The translations under genes and the position numbers were made by a program. A stretch of 7,312 nucleotides of DNA from Aquamicrobium sp. (GTDB lineage: Bacteria > Pseudomonadota > Alphaproteobacteria > Rhizobiales > Rhizobiaceae), in the NCBI GenBank assembly GCA_014860725.1, contig JACZJD010000146.1, forward strand, positions 1 to 7,312, read 5' to 3'. The notes under the pieces were generated by a model, which saw nothing but the letters and a program-made list of their open reading frames with translations, ran no database searches and was not told where the DNA came from. Below are positions 1-6,524 of this stretch, one piece after another (the first letter of the stretch is position 1; each line of letters opens with the position of its first letter).

Positions 1-392
1 TCGAAGGTCTCGCCGGCCTCGGCCAGCGCCTCCGCGGTCGTGGCGCGGTAGTCGATCGAGACGCCGGCCTCCGCGGCATGCAGCTTCGCCACCTCGATGT
101 TGGTCTCGGACGCGTCGGCGCCCACCACCTCGGCGCCCAGCCGCGCCATGGGCTCGCACAGGAGGCCGCCGCCGCAGCCGATGTCGAGGAAGCGCAGGCC
201 CTCGAAGGGACGGGCGGCGTGCGGGTCGCGGCCGAAGCGGGCGGCGACCTGGTCGCGGATATAGGCGAGCCTGACGGGATTGAACTTGTGAAGCGGCCGG
301 AACTTGCCGTTGGGGTTCCACCATTCGGCGGCAAGGGCGGAGAAGCGTTCGACTTCGCCGGCGTCGATGGTCGTTCGTCGGGCCTCTGGCAT
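1..392 (-). CDS. ubiG: UbiG, ubiquinone biosynthesis O-methyltransferase (N-terminal 130 aa, cut by window edge)
   Basis: SAM-dependent methyltransferase that performs the two O-methylations of ubiquinone synthesis (on the polyprenyl-catechol and on demethylubiquinol). The reading frame is open from the ATG at 392-390 to the window edge, 130 complete codons; the C-terminal part lies outside. The translation shows the UbiG signature region: an early [19 protein letters not shown] segment (residues 17-35), the NPVRLAYI stretch (38-45) typical of the family, and the SAM-binding glycine motif [12 protein letters not shown] (68-78). The acidic residue that ends strand beta 2 (GADAS, 91-95) follows. 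The start is chosen because AGGAG (plus-strand 400-404) lies 7 nt upstream of the ATG and family homology begins just after it. It is transcribed divergently from lysC, an arrangement I know from Rhizobiales. The identification is secure; only the 3' end is unseen. Confidence 0.95.
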   Translation of the reverse strand, partial: MPEARRTTIDAGEVERFSALAAEWWNPNGKFRPLHKFNPVRLAYIRDQVAARFGRDPHAARPFEGLRFLDIGCGGGLLCEPMARLGAEVVGADASETNIEVAKLHAAEAGVSIDYRATTAEALAEAGETF

Positions 393-416
393 GGCGTGTC
401 TCCTCTGAACCAAGAT

Positions 417-445
417 CAAGTCGGGGAGAGGGGCGACAATGTCAA
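417..445 (-). promoter_or_regulatory. Candidate ubiG promoter (-35 TTGACA; weak -10)
   Basis: On the minus strand CTTGACA (the hexamer occupies 445-440) exactly matches the -35 consensus of alphaproteobacterial housekeeping promoters. It sits about 50 nt upstream of the ubiG start codon, a good distance for a short leader. The -10 region at the expected spacing (about 422-417, GACTTG) matches poorly, so only the -35 box is convincing. No transcription start can be assigned. Confidence 0.35.
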
Positions 446-464
446 GCGCGCTGTCCCATCTCGC

Positions 465-492
465 TTGCGAAGGGCCGAGGATTTGGCTATGG
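465..492 (+). promoter_or_regulatory. Weak candidate promoter for lysC
   Basis: TTGCGA (465-470) and CTATGG (487-492) are separated by 16 nt and partly resemble the TTGAC / CTATAT boxes of rhizobial sigma-70 promoters. If used, transcription would start near 499, giving a leader of roughly 90 nt that begins just before the stem-loop at 507-525. The hexamers are imperfect. I list this only because nothing better is visible in the divergent intergenic region. Confidence 0.2.
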
Positions 493-506
493 AACCCGCG
501 CATTCG

Positions 507-525
507 CGCCCCGTCGCACGGGGCG
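507..525 (+). promoter_or_regulatory. GC-rich stem-loop in the lysC leader
   Basis: A perfect 8-bp inverted repeat, CGCCCCGT (507-514) and ACGGGGCG (518-525), encloses the three-base loop CGC. It is followed by a T-rich stretch ending in five T residues at 537-541. The T run is separated from the stem by 11 nt, so this is not a textbook intrinsic terminator. It lies 64 nt upstream of the lysC start codon, and a second small dyad (TTTTCC, GG, GGAAAA; 538-551) comes next. Both could belong to a regulatory leader. CCCCG at 509-513 could alternatively pair with CGGGG at 543-547, though the nearer pairing is clearly stronger. Function is inferred from position only. Confidence 0.4.
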
Positions 526-588
526 TTTCAGCTTGATTTTTCCGGGGAAAACTTCCCTCCGGCCGCTTCGCAAGGACCTGTCGCTCCC

Positions 589-1863
589 ATGGCGCGCATC
601 GTGATGAAATTCGGCGGGACATCGGTCGCCGACATCGCCCGCATCCGCAATGTGGCGCGTCACGTCAAACGCGAGGTCGATGCCGGCCACGAGGTCGCCG
701 TCGTCGTCTCGGCCATGGCCGGCAAGACCAACGAGCTCGTCGCCTGGGTGCGGGACGCCTCGATGGCCGAGGGCGCCAACCTCAACATCTACGACGCGCG
801 CGAATACGACGCCGTCGTCGCCTCGGGCGAGCAGGTCACGTCCGGGCTCCTGGCGCTGGTGCTTCAGGCCATGGGCGTCGACGCCCGCTCGTGGCAGGGC
901 TGGCAGATCCCGATCCGCACCGACAACGCCCACGGCGCGGCGCGCATCACCGACATCGACGGCGCGGAGCTGGTGCGCCGCTTCGGCATCGGGCAGGTCG
1001 CGGTCGTCGCCGGCTTCCAGGGCGTGGGGCCGGACAACCGCATCGCCACGCTCGGCCGCGGCGGCTCCGACACCTCGGCCGTGGCGCTCGCCGCCGCGGT
1101 CAAGGCCGACCGCTGCGACATCTACACCGACGTCGACGGCGTCTACACCACCGACCCGCGCATCGAGCCCAAGGCGCGACGGCTTGCCCGCATCTCCTTC
1201 GAGGAGATGCTGGAGATGGCCTCGCTCGGCGCCAAGGTGCTGCAGGTACGCTCGGTGGAGCTCGCCATGGTGCACAAGGTGCGCACCTTCGTGCGCTCCT
1301 CCTTCGAGGCGCCGGACGCGCCCGGCATGGGCGATTTCGACAACCCGCCCGGAACCCTCATTTGCGACGAGGACGAGATCGTGGAACAGCAAGTCGTGAC
1401 CGGCATCGCCTACGCCAAGGACGAGGCGCAGATTTCGCTGCGCCGCGTCGAGGACCGCCCGGGCGTTTCCGCAGGCATTTTCGGGCCGCTGGCCGAGGCC
1501 GGCATCAATGTCGACATGATCGTCCAGAACATCTCCGAGGACGGCAAGTTCACCGACATGACCTTCACCGTGCCGGCCGGCGACATCGCCAAGGCGCTCG
1601 CCGTGCTGGAGAAGGTCAAGGAGACGGTCGGCTTCGACGTGATCCAGCACGAGGCGGGGCTGTCCAAGGTGTCGGTGATCGGCATCGGCATGCGCAGCCA
1701 TGCCGGCGTCGCGGCCACCGCCTTCAAGGCGCTGGCCGGGAAGGGCATCAATATTCGCGCCATCACCACTTCGGAGATCAAGATTTCGATCCTGATCGAC
1801 GGCGCCTATACAGAACTCGCAGTGCGCACTTTGCATTCCGTCTACGGTCTCGATAAGCAGTAG
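589..1863 (+). CDS. lysC: Aspartokinase (aspartate kinase), monofunctional, two ACT domains
   Basis: Cytoplasmic enzyme that phosphorylates L-aspartate with ATP, the first step toward lysine, threonine, methionine and diaminopimelate. The product is 424 aa, normal for a monofunctional alphaproteobacterial aspartokinase. The N-terminal amino-acid-kinase domain carries KFGGTS (residues 7-12), the LGRGGSD motif (155-161) and [13 protein letters not shown] (179-191), all with expected catalytic and nucleotide-binding residues. Two ACT domains follow, one starting near [12 protein letters not shown] (282 on) and one near [13 protein letters not shown] (361 to the end). These normally bind lysine and/or threonine for feedback inhibition. 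The ATG at 589 is preferred over an in-frame ATG 150 nt upstream because family homology begins at [15 protein letters not shown] at 572-576 is a possible ribosome site, 12 nt from the start and so rather distant. Divergent from ubiG and followed after 93 nt by ptsP. No domain fusion or missing catalytic motif is seen. Confidence 0.96.
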   Translation: MARIVMKFGGTSVADIARIRNVARHVKREVDAGHEVAVVVSAMAGKTNELVAWVRDASMAEGANLNIYDAREYDAVVASGEQVTSGLLALVLQAMGVDARSWQGWQIPIRTDNAHGAARITDIDGAELVRRFGIGQVAVVAGFQGVGPDNRIATLGRGGSDTSAVALAAAVKADRCDIYTDVDGVYTTDPRIEPKARRLARISFEEMLEMASLGAKVLQVRSVELAMVHKVRTFVRSSFEAPDAPGMGDFDNPPGTLICDEDEIVEQQVVTGIAYAKDEAQISLRRVEDRPGVSAGIFGPLAEAGINVDMIVQNISEDGKFTDMTFTVPAGDIAKALAVLEKVKETVGFDVIQHEAGLSKVSVIGIGMRSHAGVAATAFKALAGKGINIRAITTSEIKISILIDGAYTELAVRTLHSVYGLDKQ

Positions 1864-1902
1864 ACGGACGAGTCGCCGGCACAGACCGGACCGGGCGGCG
1901 GG

Positions 1903-1921
1903 CGCCGGTGGAGGACCGGCG
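1903..1921 (+). other. Intercistronic stem-loop between lysC and ptsP, no T-tract
   Basis: CGCCGGT (1903-1909) and ACCGGCG (1915-1921) form a perfect 7-bp stem around a five-base GGAGG loop. The whole 93-nt gap is very GC-rich. No run of T follows, so this is a poor intrinsic terminator and read-through from lysC into ptsP is plausible. It might serve as an RNA-stability or processing element. A GGAGG exposed in a loop 36 nt ahead of the ptsP start resembles a Shine-Dalgarno but is too far away to serve that ATG. Confidence 0.35.
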
Positions 1922-1946
1922 GCCGCGCGTTGCCGAGGGCGTTGGA

Positions 1947-1952
1947 AAGGAG
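1947..1952 (+). promoter_or_regulatory. Ribosome binding site that fixes the ptsP start
   Basis: AAGGAG at 1947-1952 ends 4 nt before the ATG at 1957. An upstream in-frame TTG at 1930 would add nine residues but would place this Shine-Dalgarno inside the coding sequence. The ATG is therefore the better start. Confidence 0.7.
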
Positions 1953-1956
1953 TCCG

Positions 1957-4227
1957 ATGCGAGAGACGGCCGCAGGACCGCGCCTATTGCTGAGAAGGCT
2001 TCGCGAGCTGATGGCGGAGCCGCTCGAGCCGCAGGACCGGCTCGACCGCATCGTGCACCATATCGCCCAGAACATGGTCGCCGAGGTGTGCTCGCTCTAC
2101 GTGCTGCGCGCCGACGCCGTGCTCGAGCTCTACGCCACCGAGGGCCTGAACCCGTCCTCGGTCCACCACGCGCAGCTCAGGCTCGGCCAGGGCCTCGTCG
2201 GCACCATCGCGGCGAGCGCCCGGCCCCTCAACCTCTCCGACGCCCAGAAGCACCCGGCCTTCGCCTACCTGCCCGAGACGGGCGAGGAGATTTACAATTC
2301 GTTCCTCGGCGTGCCGGTGCTGCGCGCCGGCCGCACGCTCGGCGTGCTCGTCGTCCAGAACAAGACCATGCGCCAGTACCGCGAGGACGAGGTCGAGGCG
2401 CTGGAGACGACCGCGATGGTGATCGCCGAGATGATCGCCACCGGCGATCTCGCCCGGCTCACCCGCCCCGGCATCGAGCTCGACCTGTCGCGGCCGGTGA
2501 CGATCGGGGGTGCTGCGTTCAACGACGGGCTCGGCCTCGGCCACGTCGTGCTGCACGAGCCGCGCATCGTCGTCACCAACCTGTTCAACGAGGACTCCGA
2601 GGAGGAGATCGAGCGGCTGGAAGGCGCGCTCGGCTCGCTCAGGCTCTCCATCGACGACATGCTGTCGCGCCGCGACGTCGCCTTCGAGGGCGAGCACCGC
2701 GCCGTGCTCGAGGCCTACCGCATGTTCGCCGACGACACCGGCTGGGTGCGCCGCCTGCACGAGGCGATCCGCAACGGCCTGACGGCCGAGGCCGCGGTCG
2801 AGAAGGTGCAGTCCGACATGCGCGCGCGCATGCTGCACATGACCGACCCGTACCTGCGCGAGCGGATGAGCGATTTCGACGACCTCGCCAACCGGCTCCT
2901 GCGCATGCTGCTCGGCCACGGGCCGGAGACGCTCGCCGCCTCGCTGCCGCGCGACGCCATCGTGGTGGCGCGCTCGATGGGCGCGGCCGAGCTCCTCGAC
3001 TACCCGCGCGAGAAGCTGCGCGGGCTGGTGCTGGAGGACGGGGCCATCACCAGCCACGTGGTGATCGTGGCGCGCGCCATGGGCATTCCCGTCACCGGCC
3101 AGGCCAAGGGCGCGGTGTCGATGGCCGAGAACGGCGACGCGGTGATCGTCGACGGCGTCGACGGCGTCGTCCACCTGCGCCCGCCCTCCGACGTCGAGGC
3201 CGCCTATGCCGAAAAGGTGCGCTTCCGCGCCCGCCGGCAGGAGCTCTACCGCGAGCTGCGCAAGAAGCCGTCGGTGACGAAGGACGGCGTGCCCATCGAC
3301 CTGATGATGAATGCCGGGCTCGCCGTCGACCTGCCGCAGCTCGCCGAATCGGGCGCGGCCGGCATCGGCCTCTTCCGCACCGAGCTCCAGTTCATGGTCG
3401 CCTCGACCTTCCCGCGCGCCGAGGCGCAGGAGCGCCTCTACCGCGACGTGATCGACGCGGCGCGCGGCAAGCCCGTCACCTTCCGCACCATCGACATCGG
3501 CGGCGACAAGGTGCTGCCCTATTTCAAGTCGATCGAGAACGAGGAGAACCCGGCGCTCGGCTGGCGCGCCGTGCGGCTCACCCTCGACCGGCCGGGCCTT
3601 CTGCGCACCCAGATGCGGGCGCTGCTCAAGGCGGCGGGCGGACGCGAGCTGCGCGTGATGCTGCCGATGGTGACCGAGATCGCCGAGATCAGGCAGGCGC
3701 GCGAGATAATCGAGAAGGAGGTGCGTCACCTCTCCCGCTTCGCCCACCACCTGCCGACCGCGCTCAAGCTCGGGGCGATGATCGAGGTGCCGTCGCTGAT
3801 GTGGCAGCTCGAGGAGCTGATGAACACGGTCGACTTCGTCTCCGTCGGCTCCAACGACCTGTTCCAGTTCGTCACCGCTACCGACCGCGGCAACAGCCGC
3901 GTCGGCGACCGCTTCGACCCGATCTCGGTGCCGTTCCTGCGGCTCCTGCGCCAGATCACCGAGGCGGGGCGCGAGGCGGGCACGCCGGTGACGCTGTGCG
4001 GCGAGCTCGCCGGCCGGCCGATCTCGGCCATGGCGCTGCTCGGCGTCGGCTACCGCTCGATCTCGATGTCGCCGGCCGCCATCGGCCCGGTCAAGGCGAT
4101 GCTGACCGAGCTGCCGCTCGAAAGGCTGACCGAGCTGATGGACGACACGCTCAACGCGCCGACCTGCGAGAAGGACGTGCGCGGCATGCTCGCCGCCTTC
4201 GCGGCCGAGAACGACATTCCTCTGTAA
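1957..4227 (+). CDS. ptsP: PtsP, phosphoenolpyruvate-protein phosphotransferase of the nitrogen PTS (enzyme I-Ntr) with N-terminal GAF domain
   Basis: First kinase of the nitrogen phosphotransferase relay: it autophosphorylates on histidine with PEP and passes the phosphate to NPr and then EIIA-Ntr (PtsN), a regulatory rather than sugar-transporting chain. The 756-aa length is normal for rhizobial PtsP. An N-terminal GAF domain (about 18-165) is followed by an enzyme I N-terminal helical region (about 185-330). The phospho-carrier segment [15 protein letters not shown] places the active histidine at His367. The PEP-binding TIM barrel includes LFRTE (Arg474), RTIDIGGDK (Arg510), [22 protein letters not shown] and LCGELAG with the catalytic Cys681, so every expected catalytic residue is present. 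In this family the GAF domain senses nitrogen state; glutamine binding has been reported for the Sinorhizobium protein. It lies 93 nt after lysC and 47 nt before prfA, so co-transcription is possible. The lysC-ptsP adjacency recurs in rhizobia, and a physical link between EI-Ntr and aspartokinase has been reported in Bradyrhizobium (from memory). Confidence 0.96.
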   Translation: MRETAAGPRLLLRRLRELMAEPLEPQDRLDRIVHHIAQNMVAEVCSLYVLRADAVLELYATEGLNPSSVHHAQLRLGQGLVGTIAASARPLNLSDAQKHPAFAYLPETGEEIYNSFLGVPVLRAGRTLGVLVVQNKTMRQYREDEVEALETTAMVIAEMIATGDLARLTRPGIELDLSRPVTIGGAAFNDGLGLGHVVLHEPRIVVTNLFNEDSEEEIERLEGALGSLRLSIDDMLSRRDVAFEGEHRAVLEAYRMFADDTGWVRRLHEAIRNGLTAEAAVEKVQSDMRARMLHMTDPYLRERMSDFDDLANRLLRMLLGHGPETLAASLPRDAIVVARSMGAAELLDYPREKLRGLVLEDGAITSHVVIVARAMGIPVTGQAKGAVSMAENGDAVIVDGVDGVVHLRPPSDVEAAYAEKVRFRARRQELYRELRKKPSVTKDGVPIDLMMNAGLAVDLPQLAESGAAGIGLFRTELQFMVASTFPRAEAQERLYRDVIDAARGKPVTFRTIDIGGDKVLPYFKSIENEENPALGWRAVRLTLDRPGLLRTQMRALLKAAGGRELRVMLPMVTEIAEIRQAREIIEKEVRHLSRFAHHLPTALKLGAMIEVPSLMWQLEELMNTVDFVSVGSNDLFQFVTATDRGNSRVGDRFDPISVPFLRLLRQITEAGREAGTPVTLCGELAGRPISAMALLGVGYRSISMSPAAIGPVKAMLTELPLERLTELMDDTLNAPTCEKDVRGMLAAFAAENDIPL

Positions 4228-4273
4228 CGCATTCCGGCCCGGGAACGAACTCTGGCCCCTGTAACGGATTCCG
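4222..4273 (+). repeat. Imperfect 15-bp direct repeat across the ptsP stop and before prfA
   Basis: CTGTAACGCATTCCG (4222-4236) and CTGTAACGGATTCCG (4259-4273) match at 14 of 15 positions and start 37 nt apart. The first copy contains the ptsP stop codon TAA and the second ends one base before the prfA ATG. Together they make up most of the intercistronic gap. The second copy contains the small palindrome CGGATTCCG directly in the place where a prfA Shine-Dalgarno should be. It looks like a small local duplication; no function is known to me. Confidence 0.6.
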
Positions 4274-4274
4274 C

Positions 4275-5354
4275 ATGATCGAACTGCCGCGCGACCGGAT
4301 GGACCAGGTCCTGAAACGCTTCGAGCTCGTCGAGGCCCGCATGGCCGCGGGCCCGGACCCGGACGCCTATGTCAAGCTCGCCTCCGAATATTCGGAGCTT
4401 CAGGAGATGGCCGGCAGGATCCGCGAGCTGCGCGCCGCCGAGGCCGAGCATGCCGACCTCGAGGCGATGCTGGCCGACAAGGGCACCGACGCCGAGATGC
4501 GCGAGCTCGCCGAGGCCGAGCTGCCCGGCGTCGCGGAGCGGATCGAGGGGCTGCAGAAGGAAATCCGGATTCTGCTGCTGCCCAGGGACGCGGCCGACGA
4601 GAAGAACGCCATCCTCGAAATCCGCGCCGGCACCGGCGGCGACGAGGCGGCGCTGTTCGCCGGCGATCTCTACCGCATGTACGAGCGCTTTGCTGCGCGG
4701 ATGGGCTGGCGCTTCGAGCTGATCTCGGCCAGCGAAGGCGAGGTCGGCGGCTTCAAGGAGGTCATCGCCTCGGTGTCCGGCAAGGGCGTGTTCGCGCATC
4801 TGAAGTTCGAGTCCGGCGTCCACCGCGTCCAGCGCGTGCCGGAGACGGAGGCCGGCGGCCGCATCCACACCTCGGCCGCCACCGTCGCGGTGCTGCCGGA
4901 GGCGGAAGAGGTGGACATCGAAATTCGCAACGAGGACATCCGCATCGACACGATGCGCGCCTCGGGCGCCGGCGGCCAGCACGTCAACACCACCGATTCG
5001 GCGGTGCGCATCACCCATCTGCCCACCGGCATCATGGTCGTGTCGGCGGAGAAGTCGCAGCACCAGAACCGGGCCCGCGCCATGCAGATCCTGCGCGCCC
5101 GCCTCTACGACATGGAACGCGAGAAGGCGGCCGGCGACCGCGCCGAATCGCGCCGGCTGCAGGTCGGCTCCGGCGACCGCTCCGAGCGCATCCGCACCTA
5201 CAATTTCCCGCAGGGGCGGGTGACGGACCACCGCATCAACCTCACCCTCTACAAGCTCGACCAGGTGATGGAGGGCGATCTCGGCGACATCGTCGACGCG
5301 CTGATCGCCGACCACCAGTCGAAGCTCCTGGCCGAAGCCGGGCAGGATGGCTGA
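4275..5354 (+). CDS. prfA: Peptide chain release factor 1 (RF1)
   Basis: Class I release factor that recognises UAA and UAG in the ribosomal A site and triggers hydrolysis of the finished peptide from tRNA. The product is 359 aa, normal for RF1. The N-terminal part is rich in charged helices (about 1-110). The codon-recognition tripeptide of the PxT type is Pro189-Glu-Thr191, which marks RF1 rather than RF2 (which has SPF). The peptidyl-transferase motif is GGQ at 233-235 within [17 protein letters not shown], and the C-terminal [18 protein letters not shown] block is typical. The ATG at 4275 fits the family start. The upstream sequence offers only a weak Shine-Dalgarno (CGGA), so translation may depend on coupling to ptsP 47 nt upstream. 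The last 8 nt overlap prmC, whose product methylates Gln235. Its reading frame happens to stay open backward through ptsP, a high-GC artefact and not a longer protein. Confidence 0.97.
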   Translation: MIELPRDRMDQVLKRFELVEARMAAGPDPDAYVKLASEYSELQEMAGRIRELRAAEAEHADLEAMLADKGTDAEMRELAEAELPGVAERIEGLQKEIRILLLPRDAADEKNAILEIRAGTGGDEAALFAGDLYRMYERFAARMGWRFELISASEGEVGGFKEVIASVSGKGVFAHLKFESGVHRVQRVPETEAGGRIHTSAATVAVLPEAEEVDIEIRNEDIRIDTMRASGAGGQHVNTTDSAVRITHLPTGIMVVSAEKSQHQNRARAMQILRARLYDMEREKAAGDRAESRRLQVGSGDRSERIRTYNFPQGRVTDHRINLTLYKLDQVMEGDLGDIVDALIADHQSKLLAEAGQDG

Positions 5355-6219
5355 GGCCGATCTTCCGTCCACCCTCGGGCCGCTCCTGCGGCATGTGCGG
5401 CGGGTGCTGGAGGCGGCGGGCGTGGCCGAGGCGGCGCTCGACGCGCGGCTGATCGTCGAGCATGCGACGGGCGCGACCCGCACCGATCTTCTCCTTTCGC
5501 CCGGCCGCGCCGTGAGGCCGGAGGGCGCGCGGGCGGCCGCGGCCATGCTTGAACGGCGGCTCGCGGGCGAGCCGGTGTTCCGCATCCTCGGCCATCGCGA
5601 GTTCCACGGCCTGCGGCTTGCGCTCTCGCCCGGGACGCTGGAGCCCCGGCCCGACACCGAGGCGCTGGTCGATCTGGCGCTGCCGCATGTGCGGGCGATG
5701 GCGGCGCGGCACGGCGCATGCCGCATCCTCGATCTCGGCACCGGCACCGGCGCGGTGGCGCTGGCGCTCCTGAAGGAGGAGCCGCTGACGACGGCGCTGG
5801 CGACGGATATTTCGCAGGACGCCCTTGCGACGGCGGCCGCCAATGCCGATATGACGGGCATGGCGACCCGGTTCCGCACGGTGCGGTCGGACTGGTTCGA
5901 GGCGGTCGAGGGGCGATTTCATCTTGTCGTCTCAAATCCGCCCTATATTGCCTCCAACGAGGTGGAGTTGCTGGCGCGCGAGGTGCGCGAGCACGATCCC
6001 CGGGCGGCGCTCGACGGCGGACCCGATGGCCTCGATGCCTATCGTGCCATAGCGGCCGGAGCTGAGCGGCATCTGGAAGCCGACGGCATGGTTGCGGTCG
6101 AGATCGGCATCGGTCAGGCGCACGCGGTGGAGGCGATCTTCGCCCGGCACGGGTTCCGGCTCGCGGAGCGGGCGGAAGACCTCGGCGGCGTGTTGCGGGT
6201 TGTTGCCTTCGGCCGGTGA
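5347..6219 (+). CDS. prmC: Release factor glutamine methyltransferase
   Basis: SAM-dependent N5-glutamine methyltransferase that modifies the glutamine of the GGQ motif in RF1 and RF2, raising termination efficiency. The 290-aa product has the N-terminal helical substrate-binding domain (about 1-90), the [12 protein letters not shown] region shared by PrmC proteins, the SAM-binding motif [16 protein letters not shown] (126-141), and the catalytic NPPY at 197-200 followed by the usual [14 protein letters not shown] segment. It starts inside the end of prfA (ATG at 5347, prfA stop at 5352-5354) with almost no Shine-Dalgarno of its own, so translation is probably coupled to prfA. Pairing enzyme and substrate in one operon is common in bacteria. 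No terminator with a T-tract is evident after the stop codon, but the next gene begins only 305 nt later, so the operon may end here. Confidence 0.96.
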   Translation: MAEADLPSTLGPLLRHVRRVLEAAGVAEAALDARLIVEHATGATRTDLLLSPGRAVRPEGARAAAAMLERRLAGEPVFRILGHREFHGLRLALSPGTLEPRPDTEALVDLALPHVRAMAARHGACRILDLGTGTGAVALALLKEEPLTTALATDISQDALATAAANADMTGMATRFRTVRSDWFEAVEGRFHLVVSNPPYIASNEVELLAREVREHDPRAALDGGPDGLDAYRAIAAGAERHLEADGMVAVEIGIGQAHAVEAIFARHGFRLAERAEDLGGVLRVVAFGR

Positions 6220-6524
6220 AAGCCGCAATGGCGCAGCGCAAAAAACCGCTTGGCAAGCAAGGATATTGCGGATAATTTCCGGCCACCGGATGAGACGAAG
6301 CAGGCAGTGCTGTTATCGATTCGGTTCCTTCAGGGATAGCTGCCTCCTAGCGTGTAACCACGCCTGTGCTTCGTGCGGGGATCATCTGGAAGCGACATGA
6401 ACCGGGACAGGATTTGACGAGGCCTGGGCCAAGCCCATGCAGCCGGTCGCCAACGAGAGAGCGCAAGCGTGCGGTCCCCGGCCGCCTCTGCGACGGAGTG
6501 CATTTCCAACATGAAGAGCTACGA
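6220..6524 (+). other. 305-nt non-coding region between prmC and the DUF4167 gene
   Basis: No coding sequence is supportable. The frame of the next gene is open back to a GTG at 6366, but that extension (53 residues, Arg/Pro-rich) resembles no family I know, while recognisable DUF4167 homology starts at the ATG at 6525. Base composition is visibly less GC-rich over the first ~130 nt than in the flanking genes, as expected for a promoter region. Contents seen: a -10-like GATAAT at 6271-6276, a GCTTGGCAAGC palindrome at 6248-6258, a GANTC site (GATTC, 6318-6322) and a short TGGGC/GCCCA stem-loop at 6425-6437. A five-codon ORF (MKSYE, 6511-6528) has a stop that overlaps the start of the DUF4167 gene. 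A long 5' leader or a small RNA is possible but unproven. Confidence 0.6.
6250..6276 (+). promoter_or_regulatory. Candidate promoter for the DUF4167 gene
   Basis: TTGGCA (6250-6255) and GATAAT (6271-6276) resemble -35 and -10 boxes, but the 15-nt spacer is shorter than the usual 16-18. The -35 box overlaps the GCTTGGCAAGC dyad. If active, the transcript would carry a 5' leader of about 240 nt. This is the best promoter-like sequence in the gap. Confidence 0.3.

Noticed and set aside
78..536. 152-codon plus-strand ORF over ubiG and the ubiG-lysC gap
   Set aside because: It overlaps the ubiG coding region in antisense; the minus strand carries clear UbiG motifs.
489..536. 15-residue ORF upstream of lysC considered as an attenuation leader peptide
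   Set aside because: It has no lysine, threonine or extra methionine codons and no Shine-Dalgarno, so it does not fit amino-acid attenuation of an aspartokinase gene.
487..1836. 449-codon minus-strand ORF opposite lysC
   Set aside because: Antisense shadow: Asp/His/Gly/Val-rich composition, no recognisable domain, and the plus strand encodes intact aspartokinase.
1327..1863. Internal ATG (Met247) in lysC that could start a separate regulatory subunit, as in some Gram-positive and actinobacterial aspartokinases
   Set aside because: The position is similar, but there is no Shine-Dalgarno in the preceding bases, so nothing here supports internal initiation.
1984..3750. 588-codon minus-strand ORF opposite ptsP
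   Set aside because: Shadow of a high-GC gene; low-complexity His/Arg/Ala composition and no motif.
1908..5354. A 1148-codon open frame on the plus strand running through ptsP into prfA
   Set aside because: The prfA frame simply lacks stops across ptsP because of high GC; the part before 4275 is Arg/Ala-rich nonsense, while another frame encodes full PtsP with all catalytic residues.
4050..5879. 609-codon minus-strand ORF spanning the ends of ptsP, prfA and prmC
   Set aside because: It runs antisense to three solid genes and shows no family features.
6366..6524. Extended start (GTG at 6366) for the DUF4167 gene
   Set aside because: The 53 added residues resemble nothing, and family homology starts at the ATG at 6525 with a nearby AAGAG.
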